Origin: Hyunsoonleella aquatilis
GTDB lineage: Bacteria; Bacteroidota; Bacteroidia; Flavobacteriales; Flavobacteriaceae
Length of the DNA stretch: 64,000 nt
Assembly (NCBI RefSeq): GCF_014270105.1
Contig: NZ_JACNMF010000001.1
Location: 744,001-808,000, forward strand
Direction: 5' to 3'
Below the pieces are notes generated by a model, which ran no database searches, was not told the origin of the DNA, and worked only from the letters and a program-made list of their open reading frames with translations. The translations under genes were made by a program, and so were the position numbers. This document shows, in pieces, positions 46,584 to 54,738 of the stretch. How positions within the stretch are numbered: the first letter of the stretch is position 1; every line of letters begins with the position of its first letter.

Positions 46584-46613
46584 TTGTTATGTATAGGAAA
46601 AATAATACTTTTG
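46584..46613 (+). promoter_or_regulatory. Promoter of the SDR gene
   Basis: TTG (46584-46586) and TACTTTTG (46606-46613) are 19 bases apart, close to the Bacteroidota -33/-7 consensus. The gene ATG is 26 bases downstream. Confidence 0.6.
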
Positions 46614-46638
46614 TAGCCATTGCTAAACCAAACCATTG

Positions 46639-47418
46639 ATGAAAACAGCATTAGTAACGGGAGCGGCGTCTGGGCTGGGGTATGAGTTGACGCTCCTTTT
46701 GGCGAAAGACGGTTATAAATTGATATTGGTGGATATAGACGCCAATAGCTTGCAGAGTGCCAAAAACTCTATTGCTAAGTTGTACGACATTGAAATATCC
46801 ACCTTAGCGAAGGACCTTAGTCTTCCAAATATTGCCCAAAGCATAATGGACGATATTAATAATGCGCCGATAGATGTGCTTATAAATAATGCGGGTTTTG
46901 GGTTGTTCGGCTCTTTTGCAGAGACGGATTGGGAACGGGAATCTGCTATGTTGCATCTACATATTTTAACCACAACACACCTAACAAAACTGGTTTTAGG
47001 CGGAATGTTGGAAAGAGGTTCTGGAAAAATCCTGAATATGTCTTCTTTGGCCGCCTTTCAGCCTGGGCCATTGATGTCCATTTATTATGCCTCTAAAGGG
47101 TATATGCTATCTTTTTCGGAAGCTATTGCCAATGAACTCAAAGGAACGGGAGTTACAGTAACGGCACTTTGTCCGGGGCCTACGAAAACATCGTTCCAAA
47201 AAACGGTTTCCGAAAACACCTCAGAGAATAAGATAAAGTTCAACATGGCTTGTGCCAGGAAAGTGGCGCATTATGGGTATAAAGCTATGCTTAAAGGAAA
47301 AACCTATGCCATTCCTGGTAGTTTTAATAAATTTTTAGCTACCCTGCCACGTTTTGTACCTCGAAAAACCGCAACCCATATTGTAAGTACTATACAGAAA
47401 AAGAACAGAGCCGATTAA
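46639..47418 (+). CDS. Short-chain dehydrogenase/reductase (SDR)
   Basis: The ATG at 46639 is preferred to the TTG just before it. The 259-residue protein has the classical SDR motifs: nucleotide-binding TGAASGLGYEL (8-18), NNAG at about 87, catalytic Ser in NMSSLAA, and YxxxK (YYASKGY, Tyr and Lys about 153 and 157). A late PGPTKTSF is usual. It reduces or oxidises a small alcohol, ketone or acyl group with NAD(P)H. It ends against the convergent DUF1361 gene, overlapping it by four bases. Confidence 0.88.
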   Translation: MKTALVTGAASGLGYELTLLLAKDGYKLILVDIDANSLQSAKNSIAKLYDIEISTLAKDLSLPNIAQSIMDDINNAPIDVLINNAGFGLFGSFAETDWERESAMLHLHILTTTHLTKLVLGGMLERGSGKILNMSSLAAFQPGPLMSIYYASKGYMLSFSEAIANELKGTGVTVTALCPGPTKTSFQKTVSENTSENKIKFNMACARKVAHYGYKAMLKGKTYAIPGSFNKFLATLPRFVPRKTATHIVSTIQKKNRAD

Positions 47419-48089
47419 GATAGGACTTGATTTTGGGATTCATTAAGTGATTGGAACACCCAAAACCCCAAATTCAAAAAAGTACCGAAAATCAAAGTGA
47501 AAAACCAAGGTTCAACGTGTTGGGATGGGTTGAGGATAATTTGAAAGATATCGTTAAAAAGTGAAGTTGGATGTTGTATAATTTCCCACGAATTGTATCG
47601 CAAAAACCGCCCAAGGTAAATCCCAAAGGCGGATAGGAACAACAGCGTTGGGGCAAGAAAGGTGACTACATGTTTTCTCAAATGGGTTCTTAAAATGGCA
47701 AGCATATCCGAAAAAGACAGATAAAAAAGAAGCAAACCGCTAAAAGCAAAAGACATCACCGTAAGAATATCTAACCAGAGCAACCCTGTTTGGCTCAATC
47801 GTAAATGTATTAAGTCCGTAACAATGTAAGGCGCATTTGGCAAAAAAAGCAGCCAAACCCCAAACCAAAACACGAACCACAATTTGTTGAGTTTGGGGAT
47901 GCTCGATAAATATGAGGTAATGGCAAAGGGTATGACTGCCAAAAACAAATTCCAAACCAAAAACAAGTAAAAGAAGGAATGTGTCAGTTTCATGCGTATC
48001 ATCAACAAAATGATGCTGAAGGTCATACAGGCTGTAAGTATGGCGAATATTTTAAAGCGGGTTGTTATAAGGTGTTTGATGTTATTCAT
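47415..48089 (-). CDS. DUF1361 membrane protein
   Basis: The 224-residue protein has six or seven hydrophobic helices and the DUF1361 signature WLLFLPNAPYIVTDLIHLR (about 75-94), then a large loop and GFWVFQSLNE near the C-terminus. The family is widespread but uncharacterised. It sits at the end of a minus-strand operon of three membrane-protein genes whose coding regions overlap by 8 and 28 bases, so they are probably translated together. Confidence 0.8.
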   Translation of the reverse strand: MNNIKHLITTRFKIFAILTACMTFSIILLMIRMKLTHSFFYLFLVWNLFLAVIPFAITSYLSSIPKLNKLWFVFWFGVWLLFLPNAPYIVTDLIHLRLSQTGLLWLDILTVMSFAFSGLLLFYLSFSDMLAILRTHLRKHVVTFLAPTLLFLSAFGIYLGRFLRYNSWEIIQHPTSLFNDIFQIILNPSQHVEPWFFTLIFGTFLNLGFWVFQSLNESQNQVLS

Positions 48090-48483
48090 TCGAAATAAGA
48101 TTTATATCAATGATTAAAAAAGTGATGACACCAAGAAAATAGGCCGCCACGTCCGAGACATGAAAGGTGCTTCCCAAAAGCAGAATGGCGGTTTGATTGT
48201 GTTCCATACCTAGTAGGCTAAGTATATTAAGTAGTTGGAGCAACTCAATACAAAGGGCAAAAAGGAATACGGCTATTGCCAGTTTAATGGAATCCACTTT
48301 TAGGAAACTTTTAAAACAACAATAGATTAAAATAACTACTAGGAAATCGCCGATCGTATATCGGATAAATCCGGTTTTGAGGTATATGGCAATTAGGGCT
48401 TCAATTATGAAGAGTAGGGTTGTTATGAGTAGGTATGTTTTGTTGAATTGAACCTTCACCTTATTTTGAAATGATTTAACCAT
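48082..48483 (-). CDS. DUF2809 small membrane protein
   Basis: The 133-residue protein has four hydrophobic helices and the DUF2809 stretch GFIRYTIGDFLVVILIYCCFKSF, followed by ELLQLLNIL and a short loop with DVAAYFLGV. This family is common next to DUF1361 genes. The function is unknown. It overlaps both neighbours on the same strand. Confidence 0.8.
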   Translation of the reverse strand: MVKSFQNKVKVQFNKTYLLITTLLFIIEALIAIYLKTGFIRYTIGDFLVVILIYCCFKSFLKVDSIKLAIAVFLFALCIELLQLLNILSLLGMEHNQTAILLLGSTFHVSDVAAYFLGVITFLIIDINLISNE

Positions 48484-49034
48484 TCTTTTTCGGTATTAAA
48501 TTTTCCCTCTTTATCCCTGTTTATAAAGATGGCATTCTGCTTTTTATCAAGGAGCAGGGTGTCGGGTATAAAATTGTTGTCATATGGTTTTTGAGTGAAG
48601 ATGATGGTGTCTCCATCTATTTTGTAAGTGCCAGAAAACTGTTCTTTGAAACCTAGAAAACCGTTTACATTATTTTCACATGTGCCATCTTCTCTAAGAA
48701 TAAGAGTGTAATGAAATAAGTCGTCTTTTAAGATGGCTGTCATAACCCGCTCTGACTTGAAGGTATCAGATTCAATTAAACTTATAACGATTAAAAATAT
48801 CAGAAATATTGAGTGCGATATAATTAAAAACTTTGTTGTTTTTAGTCCGCGGCAGACAACTAAAATTAAGGTTCGAATAAGTGAAATGATATATAAAATC
48901 AAAATTGGAAGAACTATATACCAATACTGCAGAAAATGAATAATCATTCCGCCATAGTAGTCTGAGATATTCCAGCAAATCATTCCTATTATTGAGATAA
49001 GAGAAAAGATTTCAAATGTATTTAATTTCTTCAT
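48456..49034 (-). CDS. Membrane protein with C-terminal lipocalin-like domain, unknown
   Basis: I do not recognise this 192-residue protein by family. Three hydrophobic helices (about 8-24, 35-60, 70-90) are followed by a soluble domain (about 100-190) of alternating strands (YTLILREDGTCENNVNGFLGFKEQFSGTYKIDGDTIIFTQK), reminiscent of small lipocalin-like beta-barrels that read out ligands in the periplasm. It is the first gene of the DUF2809-DUF1361 operon and overlaps the next by 28 bases. Confidence 0.65.
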   Translation of the reverse strand: MKKLNTFEIFSLISIIGMICWNISDYYGGMIIHFLQYWYIVLPILILYIISLIRTLILVVCRGLKTTKFLIISHSIFLIFLIVISLIESDTFKSERVMTAILKDDLFHYTLILREDGTCENNVNGFLGFKEQFSGTYKIDGDTIIFTQKPYDNNFIPDTLLLDKKQNAIFINRDKEGKFNTEKEWLNHFKIR

Positions 49035-49041
49035 TTCCTTC

Positions 49042-49200
49042 TGCGTTAGGGATTGAATGCTTCGACTGCACTCAGCACAGGCTTAGTGTTTGAGCTCCTC
49101 GCAAAGAGTCCTTCGACTCCGCTCAGGATAAACTTTTAGTGAAAGTACGGCCCCCGCTTTTGGGCGGGGGAAACCACGCCTGAGGCGTGACAGGCGCACT
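49042..49200. repeat. Cluster of REP-like palindromic elements
   Basis: It contains GCGTTAGGGAT and GAGCTCCTCGCAaAGAG, shared with the element at 44411-44505. Between and after them are two copies of TTCGACTsCrCTCAG (about 49061 and 49112). GC-rich hairpins follow: CCCCCGC pairs with GCGGGGG (about 49151-49170), and CACGCC pairs with GGCGTG (about 49175-49189). The composition differs sharply from the AT-rich surroundings. It looks like one repeat inserted into another. Confidence 0.55.
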
Positions 49201-49225
49201 TCCAAACAAACACTAACCAATAAAA

Positions 49226-50608
49226 TTATCCATTGTTCCAATCTATTTTTCGGGAAACTAACATCACGATGGCCAAGATGAGGAACAGACCGATACTGCC
49301 CACCAATAGCGCGTAGTTTTCAAGTTGTATGATAACGTAGATAAAGGCGTAAAGCGCACTTAGAGATGCCCCTATAAACAATGGAAACTTCAATGTTTTT
49401 AATATAGATTTGGAGTATAAAGTGATGAGTATGATGACCGAAATACCTGCAATTAAATAGGCTTTTAGGAAATTGCTGTGCTCTGAAATGGATACCAAAA
49501 GGGTGTAAAACATGGTGAGCGCCAGACCAATCATTAAATATTGAAACGGGTGAATGTTGATTTTACTGAGCGTTTGGATGAGGAAAAACACTAAAAATGT
49601 AAGCGCAATAACGAGAAAACCGTATTTGGCCGAACGTTCGCTTTTTTGGTACTCGTCCACCATCACCATAAATTTTGTGCCGAACGCAAATTGACTAAGG
49701 TTTGGAATGCTTTTTAAGTGTTGTTGGGAAAAAGCACGGTTGATGTGCAGTACTTTCCAATCGGCTTTAAATCCGTCTTTTGTGATTTCCTTGGTTTCGT
49801 CATTGGGAAGGTAGTTGCCCATAAAACTTGGGTCTGCCCAATTGGATGTCATCTGCTTCGTGGTTATTTTTCCAATGGGAATGAGCTCTATTTTTGTGCT
49901 ACCATTAAAGGTCATTGAAAACCTAAAATCGGTGTTTTGGGATTTAAATAAAGCTTCCCCGTCCACAAAACTGGACTCCAAAATATCCAAATTGCTATTG
50001 TCGTTTTGATTAAAATTGGTTTCAAAATTATAGGCCTTGTCTTTTAGGGTGATTTGAACCTCGCTTTTTATGCCTTTCAAATTTGAGGTTTTGATAATGA
50101 TGGAGGCTTTATCCCAAACAATATCCTCAGTTTTTATGCCTTTCGCCGATAAATCGACGGGAATATAATGGCCGTCAAAATCCATTTGGGTGGTAAAAAC
50201 GGCCGATTCAAAATTGCCCCGTTTTAAGGTTTTCGAGTTGACATCTACTTTGGAGTTGAGATGCTCGGGAAATATATACGCATAATTCAAATGTGTTTGG
50301 GTTTCCTTGAAGTAGGTTTTTGTCTTTTCGTTGAAGGTTTTGGTTTCGGTATAGGTTTTATAGGGCAACTTAAGAATAGGGCCATATACCAAAACATTGT
50401 TTCCCCATTTCTGATTGATTTCCCTAACCACGTCCTGTTGCCTAAAGGCACGCTCGTTGATAAGGCTATTAATGTAGGATAGCGGTATGAGCAAAATAAT
50501 GACCAAAAAACCAACCATAAGCATGCGGGCAGTGATCGATGTTTTTAGCCAATGGCCAAATTTGTTGGGCTGCGGGGTGTTTTGGGGATGTGATTGTTGT
50601 GTTTCCAT
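49226..50608 (-). CDS. creD: CreD-like inner-membrane protein
   Basis: The 460-residue protein matches CreD: an N-terminal helix (WLKTSITARMLMVGFLVIILLIPLSYINSLI), a conserved RAFRQQDVVREINQKWG, a large periplasmic beta domain (about 60-320) with YAYIFPEHLNSKVDV, and four C-terminal helices. CreD is linked to envelope stress responses in gamma-proteobacteria; in Bacteroidota its role is not settled. It follows a winged-helix regulator gene after 49 bases. A TACTTTG-N5-CAAAGTA palindrome lies 16 bases before the ATG. Confidence 0.85.
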   Translation of the reverse strand: METQQSHPQNTPQPNKFGHWLKTSITARMLMVGFLVIILLIPLSYINSLINERAFRQQDVVREINQKWGNNVLVYGPILKLPYKTYTETKTFNEKTKTYFKETQTHLNYAYIFPEHLNSKVDVNSKTLKRGNFESAVFTTQMDFDGHYIPVDLSAKGIKTEDIVWDKASIIIKTSNLKGIKSEVQITLKDKAYNFETNFNQNDNSNLDILESSFVDGEALFKSQNTDFRFSMTFNGSTKIELIPIGKITTKQMTSNWADPSFMGNYLPNDETKEITKDGFKADWKVLHINRAFSQQHLKSIPNLSQFAFGTKFMVMVDEYQKSERSAKYGFLVIALTFLVFFLIQTLSKINIHPFQYLMIGLALTMFYTLLVSISEHSNFLKAYLIAGISVIILITLYSKSILKTLKFPLFIGASLSALYAFIYVIIQLENYALLVGSIGLFLILAIVMLVSRKIDWNNG

Positions 50609-50624
50609 GTTTTTGATTTTAAAG

Positions 50625-50643
50625 TACTTTGTATTTCAAAGTA
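50625..50643 (-). promoter_or_regulatory. TACTTTG-N5-CAAAGTA palindromic operator, creD copy
   Basis: A 19-base perfect inverted repeat with 7-base arms lies between the winged-helix gene and creD. It is identical in arms to 51936-51954. TACTTTG overlaps what could serve as a -7 box, so a bound protein would block or steer the polymerase. Confidence 0.7.
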
Positions 50644-50657
50644 AAAGGATAAAAAAA

Positions 50658-50954
50658 TTATTTCTGTTTATTTATAATTGCTTCAAGGGCATCTATATGT
50701 TTTTTGAATTCTGCTCTTCCCAGTTTCGTTGTGGAGTAACGGGTGTTGGGTTTTCTTCCTATAAATTGTTTTTCTACTTTGATGTATTCAGCTTTTTCTA
50801 GGGCTTTGCTATGGCTGGCCAAATTACCGTCCGTAGCGCCTAAAAGTTCTTTCAACATATTAAAATCAGCATATTCGTTTACCATCAAAATGGACATGAT
50901 GCCCAATCTAATCCGGTGGTCAAATAGCTTGTTTATATTATTAATTATACTCAT
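50658..50954 (-). CDS. Winged-helix transcription regulator (ArsR/MarR-like)
   Basis: The 98-residue protein is one winged-helix domain: LFDHRIRLGIMSILM, the recognition helix region GATDGNLASHSKALEKAEYIKVEK and the wing FIGRKPNTRYSTTKLGRAEF. No metal-binding Cys or His cluster is visible. It is likely a dimeric repressor or activator. Its gene stands between two membrane-protein genes, and both the operon head and creD carry the same palindrome, which I take as its target by inference. Confidence 0.85.
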   Translation of the reverse strand: MSIINNINKLFDHRIRLGIMSILMVNEYADFNMLKELLGATDGNLASHSKALEKAEYIKVEKQFIGRKPNTRYSTTKLGRAEFKKHIDALEAIINKQK

Positions 50955-50960
50955 ATTCCT

Positions 50961-50980
50961 ATTCCTGTCCAGACAGGAAT
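50961..50980. repeat. Short inverted repeat ATTCCTGTC...AGACAGGAAT
   Basis: A 20-base near-palindrome with a mismatched centre lies between the winged-helix gene and the next gene upstream. It resembles the GC-richer palindromes at 44363 and 51283 and is probably one of the intergenic repeat family. Confidence 0.4.
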
Positions 50981-50981
50981 C

Positions 50982-51239
50982 TTATTTGGTCAAAACGTAC
51001 TTCTTAATTAGTCTAAACGTAAAGTATAAGACTAAGCTAATATTCAAAAATATCCAGAGGTAATATGAAAAAAATGCAATTTTTTCAATTGTTGTCATAC
51101 TAGACAAACTAAAATATTCCCCTTTTGATTCATCATAAAAATCCTCATAATTTAAAAGAACCAGCCCGATTGCTATCCAAACAGCTATATCAACTATCAA
51201 TAATAGGATAAGCAATAAAATCCTGTGGGCAATTTTCAT
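50982..51239 (-). CDS. Small two-helix membrane protein
   Basis: The 85-residue protein has two hydrophobic helices (about 5-28 and 52-75) joined by an acidic loop (NYEDFYDESKGEYF) and ends in basic residues. No family is recognised. It is the second gene of the minus-strand group that begins at 51928 and continues to the winged-helix regulator and creD; the spacing (28 bases to the next gene) supports co-transcription. Confidence 0.65.
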   Translation of the reverse strand: MKIAHRILLLILLLIVDIAVWIAIGLVLLNYEDFYDESKGEYFSLSSMTTIEKIAFFSYYLWIFLNISLVLYFTFRLIKKYVLTK

Positions 51240-51282
51240 TTCTTATACTTGTTCTTTAAGGTTTCAAGTTCAAAGTTACTGA

Positions 51283-51300
51283 TCCCGATAGCTATCGGGA
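51283..51300. repeat. 18-bp perfect palindrome TCCCGATAGCTATCGGGA
   Basis: A perfect inverted repeat in the 80-base gap between the small membrane-protein gene and the six-helix gene. It shares TCCCGA with the palindrome at 44363 and is a likely member of the dispersed intergenic repeats. Confidence 0.6.
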
Positions 51301-51319
51301 CTGTAACTACGACTGTAAA

Positions 51320-51928
51320 CTATTTTCTGTCGTATTTAAAGTGCATCCATGCGCCATAAATAATATGCATCAACCCAAAACCAATCACCCATAGCCAAAA
51401 TCCACACCCAGGCATCCAAGCGCCTATTAATCCTAAAATAATTTGGACATAGCCCAAATATTGAATATCCCCAATGCTATATTTTGATGCATTCACCAGT
51501 GCTAATCCATAAAAAATCAACATCAATCCTCCCGACTGGCCGTACTTCCCCTGGCTTAAAATAATCAATATATAAATCCCTCCTACTACTAATGGTACCA
51601 AAAAGTTAAGTACCAATCGACGGGATGTGGCGTCCCAAATTTTGGCGCCGTGTCTTTTTGCTTTTCGAGTTGTCAAAAGAATTCCGGTTCCGATACTCAA
51701 AACGGCAACCAGCACTAAAGTTAAAAGGCAGGTTTCATAAACCCAACCGTCCAAAATTAATACCCCACCACTGTAGTTTGTTACCAACCAATAGGCAATA
51801 CCTGCCCCGATCAAGGCATAGATTCCGGCTAGCACACCTGATAGCCCACTGAGCGAAATAAATCTAGAGGACCGATTCATCATATCTTTTATTTCGCTGA
51901 TGTCTTTTAAATAATCTTTTGATTCCAT
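51320..51928 (-). CDS. Six-helix membrane protein, unknown
   Basis: The start is set at ATG 51928 (MESKDYLKDISEIKDMMNRSSRF), immediately after the palindromic operator; the longer frame would begin inside the divergent gene region. The 202-residue protein has an N-terminal soluble helix and six hydrophobic segments with many Gly residues (GGIYILIILSQGKYGQSGGLMLIFYGLALVNASKYSIGDIQYLGY). It is common beside winged-helix and CreD genes in flavobacteria but has no known function. Confidence 0.7.
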   Translation of the reverse strand: MESKDYLKDISEIKDMMNRSSRFISLSGLSGVLAGIYALIGAGIAYWLVTNYSGGVLILDGWVYETCLLTLVLVAVLSIGTGILLTTRKAKRHGAKIWDATSRRLVLNFLVPLVVGGIYILIILSQGKYGQSGGLMLIFYGLALVNASKYSIGDIQYLGYVQIILGLIGAWMPGCGFWLWVIGFGLMHIIYGAWMHFKYDRK

Positions 51929-51935
51929 TTGAAAG

Positions 51936-51954
51936 TACTTTGAAACACAAAGTA
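51936..51954 (-). promoter_or_regulatory. TACTTTG-N5-CAAAGTA palindromic operator, operon-head copy
   Basis: Same arms and spacing as 50625-50643. It lies 7 bases before the six-helix gene ATG, so binding would overlap the transcription start region. Confidence 0.7.
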
Positions 51955-52023
51955 AATAAATTATTTTGAAACTATCCTCATAATTTTTTGTTAAGTTTGA
52001 AATGAGCATAAAACTTTTTTCCA

Positions 52024-52404
52024 ATGAACCCCGCCGAAGCTTATATTTTAAAACAGCAAGAACCTTATAAAACTATATTGCTACAATTACAGGCCATCAT
52101 CGAAGCTGTATTGCCAGAGCCAGAGATGCTGTACAAGTGGCGTATTCCATTTTTTTATAATGAAGGCATTCCCATTTGCTTTTTGAATCAGTCGAAAGAC
52201 TATGTGGATTTGGCCTTTTGGCATTTTAAGGATATGGATGAGTATACGGAGCATTTCGTTGCTGGAACACGAAAATCTATTCGATCTTTGCGTTACAAAG
52301 CCGTTGATGATATCGATGATGAGGTTATTGTGTATGTGCTTGAAAAACAATTGGAAATAAATACCAATCCGTTTAAGTTGATTTTGAAGCCCAAGCGGAA
52401 ATAA
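52024..52404 (+). CDS. DUF1801 (YdhG-like) protein
   Basis: The 126-residue protein matches DUF1801: EPYKTILLQLQAIIEAVLPEPEMLYKWRIPFFYNEGIPICFLNQSKDYVDLAFWHF, an aromatic, positively charged face, then two C-terminal helices. The family is small, soluble and of unknown function. The gene is divergent from the 51928 operon, with 95 bases between them. Confidence 0.82.
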   Translation: MNPAEAYILKQQEPYKTILLQLQAIIEAVLPEPEMLYKWRIPFFYNEGIPICFLNQSKDYVDLAFWHFKDMDEYTEHFVAGTRKSIRSLRYKAVDDIDDEVIVYVLEKQLEINTNPFKLILKPKRK

Positions 52405-52459
52405 AAGTGTGCGATGTGTTTTATTCCCAAACACCCTGATTTTGCTATTTACTTCAAGA

Positions 52460-53359
52460 TCAAAACACAGACTGAAAAGTGTGCAACATATCTTTTATAA
52501 TGCTTTTGGTGTCACCTTCTTTTAGGCTTTCAAAAGATACGTAACCTCTGAAGTTTTGCTCCTTAATTATGGTAGCAATCTTTTTAATGTCCGCTGGCAT
52601 TTTAGTACTGTCCTTAGCTTTAACATGTTCTTTTACAAAATAATAATTAGCATAAGGGGCTAGTTTTTTAATTTCCGCATACGGGTCGTCCGATGGAAGA
52701 CTCCCACAATCCAGAACCAAACCAAACCAATCGGAATTGACCCGTTCTAAAATATCGATAACTTCTTCACTAGAAAATAAAAACTCATCATGATTTTGCA
52801 GACCTGCGATCACGCCATATTCAGCACCAAATTCGGCGCAGGCTTTAAATTCCTCAACCAGCCATTCTTTAATTTGGTCTTTCGTAAAATCTGAACTTTT
52901 GTTTCTGCCCGTAAAAATCCTCATTATAGGAGCACCAAGTTTTGAAGACACTTCCAGCCATTCCTTTATAAGTATTTTATCTGAATTTCGACTTACTTTG
53001 TCCGGGGTTACAAAGTTATTGCGCACTCCTGTCCATGCAATGTCTAATCCTAATTCCAATGCCTTTCTCTTTAAAGCGAAAAGTTCCTGGTTAGAAGGAC
53101 TTTTTGGATAAGACGAAAAATAATAACCGGTTAAATCTACAGCGTCCAGCCCGATATCGGCGGCGAATTCCATCATATCAAAAAATGTCATTTCACCACT
53201 TCGAAGTTTAGCGTTAAAGGAATAGGCATTAATACTGTATTGCACCCTGTTTTTTATTTGGGGTTGGTACTCCGTTTGAAACCCCAGGAGCTTACCTGTA
53301 CCTAAAACAATAGGCGCTAGGGCCATATTTTGCAAAAACTTTCTTCTTGATTTTTCCAT
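52460..53359 (-). CDS. Secreted TIM-barrel sugar-phosphate isomerase/epimerase-like protein
   Basis: The N-terminus MEKSRRKFLQNMALAPIVLG is a twin-arginine (Tat) signal, so it is exported folded. The rest is an AP-endonuclease-2-type TIM barrel (NAYSFNAKLRSGEMTFFDMMEFAADIGLDAVDLTGYYF; LVLDCGSLPSDDPYAEIKKLAPYANYYFVKEHV; EQNFRGYVSFESLKEGD) with metal-site acidic and His residues typical of sugar isomerases or epimerases. The substrate is unknown. It is 28 bases downstream of kdsA and may share its transcript. Confidence 0.78.
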   Translation of the reverse strand: MEKSRRKFLQNMALAPIVLGTGKLLGFQTEYQPQIKNRVQYSINAYSFNAKLRSGEMTFFDMMEFAADIGLDAVDLTGYYFSSYPKSPSNQELFALKRKALELGLDIAWTGVRNNFVTPDKVSRNSDKILIKEWLEVSSKLGAPIMRIFTGRNKSSDFTKDQIKEWLVEEFKACAEFGAEYGVIAGLQNHDEFLFSSEEVIDILERVNSDWFGLVLDCGSLPSDDPYAEIKKLAPYANYYFVKEHVKAKDSTKMPADIKKIATIIKEQNFRGYVSFESLKEGDTKSIIKDMLHTFQSVF

Positions 53360-53387
53360 AAGAAATTCGATTTACAGCTAAAGATAA

Positions 53388-54206
53388 CTATAATCCAACA
53401 ATGGTTTTCCTAATAGTCGCTAAACGAGTTAATAAACCTTCCAAATTGTCTAAATGCAACATATTGGCGCCATCGCTTTTGGCATTTGCAGGATCGAAAT
53501 GGGTTTCGATAAATAGACCGTCAACATTATTTACAATTCCAGCTCGAGCAATGGTTTCAATCATATCTGGTCGTCCTCCGGTAACTCCGGCAGACTGATT
53601 GGGCTGTTGCAGGGAATGCGTAACGTCCAAAACGGTTGGTGCATACTGGCGCATCGTCGGAATACCCCGAAAATCCACAATCATATCTTGGTAACCAAAC
53701 ATAGTGCCCCTGTCCGTAATCCAAGCTTTATCGCTGCCCGAATCCTTTACTTTTTGTACGGCATGTTTCATCGACTCGGGACTCATAAATTGCCCTTTTT
53801 TGAGATTTACCACTTTGCCGGTTTCTGCGGCGGCCACCACCAAATCCGTTTGGCGGACCAAAAAGGCAGGGATTTGTAGTACATCCACATATTCGGCCGC
53901 CTTTTCAGCATCGGAAACTTCATGGATATCGGTAACCGTGGGCACATCAAAAGTTTCAGAAACTTTCTGTAGAATTTTTAAAGCCTTTTCATCTCCAATT
54001 CCCGTAAAACTATCTATCCTGCTACGGTTGGCCTTTTTAAAACTACCTTTAAAAACATATGGAATGCTTAATTTGTCAGTAATGGAAATGACTTTTTCGG
54101 CAATTCGCATGGCCATGTCTTCGCCTTCAATGGCACAAGGGCCACATAGTAAAAAGAAATTGTTTGAGGAGGTGTGTTTTAACTTCGGAAGGTGGTTGAG
54201 TTGCAT
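53388..54206 (-). CDS. kdsA: 3-deoxy-8-phosphooctulonate synthase
   Basis: ATG 54206 (MQLNHLPKLKHTSSNN) is chosen; an ATG ten codons upstream is possible. KdsA condenses arabinose-5-phosphate with phosphoenolpyruvate to make the lipopolysaccharide precursor KDO-8-phosphate. Landmarks: GPCAIEGEDMAMRIAEKV near the start, GSFKKANRSRIDSFTG, TDIHE (about 100), and a late DVTHSLQQPNQSAGVTGG with HFDPANAKSDGANM. Length is standard. It is an envelope gene, and a glycan cluster lies a few kilobases to the right. Confidence 0.92.
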   Translation of the reverse strand: MQLNHLPKLKHTSSNNFFLLCGPCAIEGEDMAMRIAEKVISITDKLSIPYVFKGSFKKANRSRIDSFTGIGDEKALKILQKVSETFDVPTVTDIHEVSDAEKAAEYVDVLQIPAFLVRQTDLVVAAAETGKVVNLKKGQFMSPESMKHAVQKVKDSGSDKAWITDRGTMFGYQDMIVDFRGIPTMRQYAPTVLDVTHSLQQPNQSAGVTGGRPDMIETIARAGIVNNVDGLFIETHFDPANAKSDGANMLHLDNLEGLLTRLATIRKTIVGL

Positions 54207-54369
54207 CGGCTTAAGGTTTAAGCCATAAAAATACAAGAATTATTTCGTTTGGAAATTTACATGAGCCAAATGAAACAATTTTTGTATTCGTAAATTGATA
54301 GTTGAGGTAAAACTAAATTTTGCAATTTTTTGTATTCAAAATTTGGTTTTTCACTGAAGAAAAATACAA

Positions 54370-54570
54370 TTATAAATGTTTATTTCTTTGGTTTCGGATA
54401 AACGAAATGATAACGGCAAAATTAATTGCAATTAATAATCCCACAAATACAATATGCTGCTTACTTTGCTGGGAAAGGGAAAGGAAATTGGTGAAAACTT
54501 CCAAAACTATAAAAGACAATATCGCAATTAGAACTAACGAAACATGAGGGAAAACATTGGTGAATTTCAT
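54370..54570 (-). CDS. Small two-helix membrane protein, possible
   Basis: The 66-residue frame has two hydrophobic helices (about 8-30 and 40-58) and a basic tail (RNQRNKHL). A plus-strand open frame overlaps it but is polar and less protein-like. No family is recognised. It is upstream of kdsA on the same strand, with 130 or more bases between. Confidence 0.45.
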   Translation of the reverse strand: MKFTNVFPHVSLVLIAILSFIVLEVFTNFLSLSQQSKQHIVFVGLLIAINFAVIISFIRNQRNKHL

Positions 54571-54686
54571 CTTAATGGGTAAAATAATTAATCTGGTTCT
54601 ATCTTAGTTAAACGTTAGAAACCCGAAAAAAGTTTTTTTAGGTTGCGATTATAACATTTCATTAACTAAATATGAAGCGAATATGA

Positions 54687-54715
54687 TTGAAATGTTAAAA
54701 TATGCCCTACCTTTG
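54687..54715 (+). promoter_or_regulatory. typA promoter
   Basis: TTG (54687-54689) and TACCTTTG (54708-54715) are 18 bases apart, the Bacteroidota -33/-7 arrangement, 23 bases before the typA ATG. Confidence 0.7.
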
Positions 54716-54738
54716 CAGGCTTAAACTAAGGATACGCC

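Noticed and set aside
53704-54228. Plus-strand frame of 174 residues opposite kdsA
   Set aside because: kdsA is unmistakable on the minus strand; the plus frame is Ser/Ala-rich filler.
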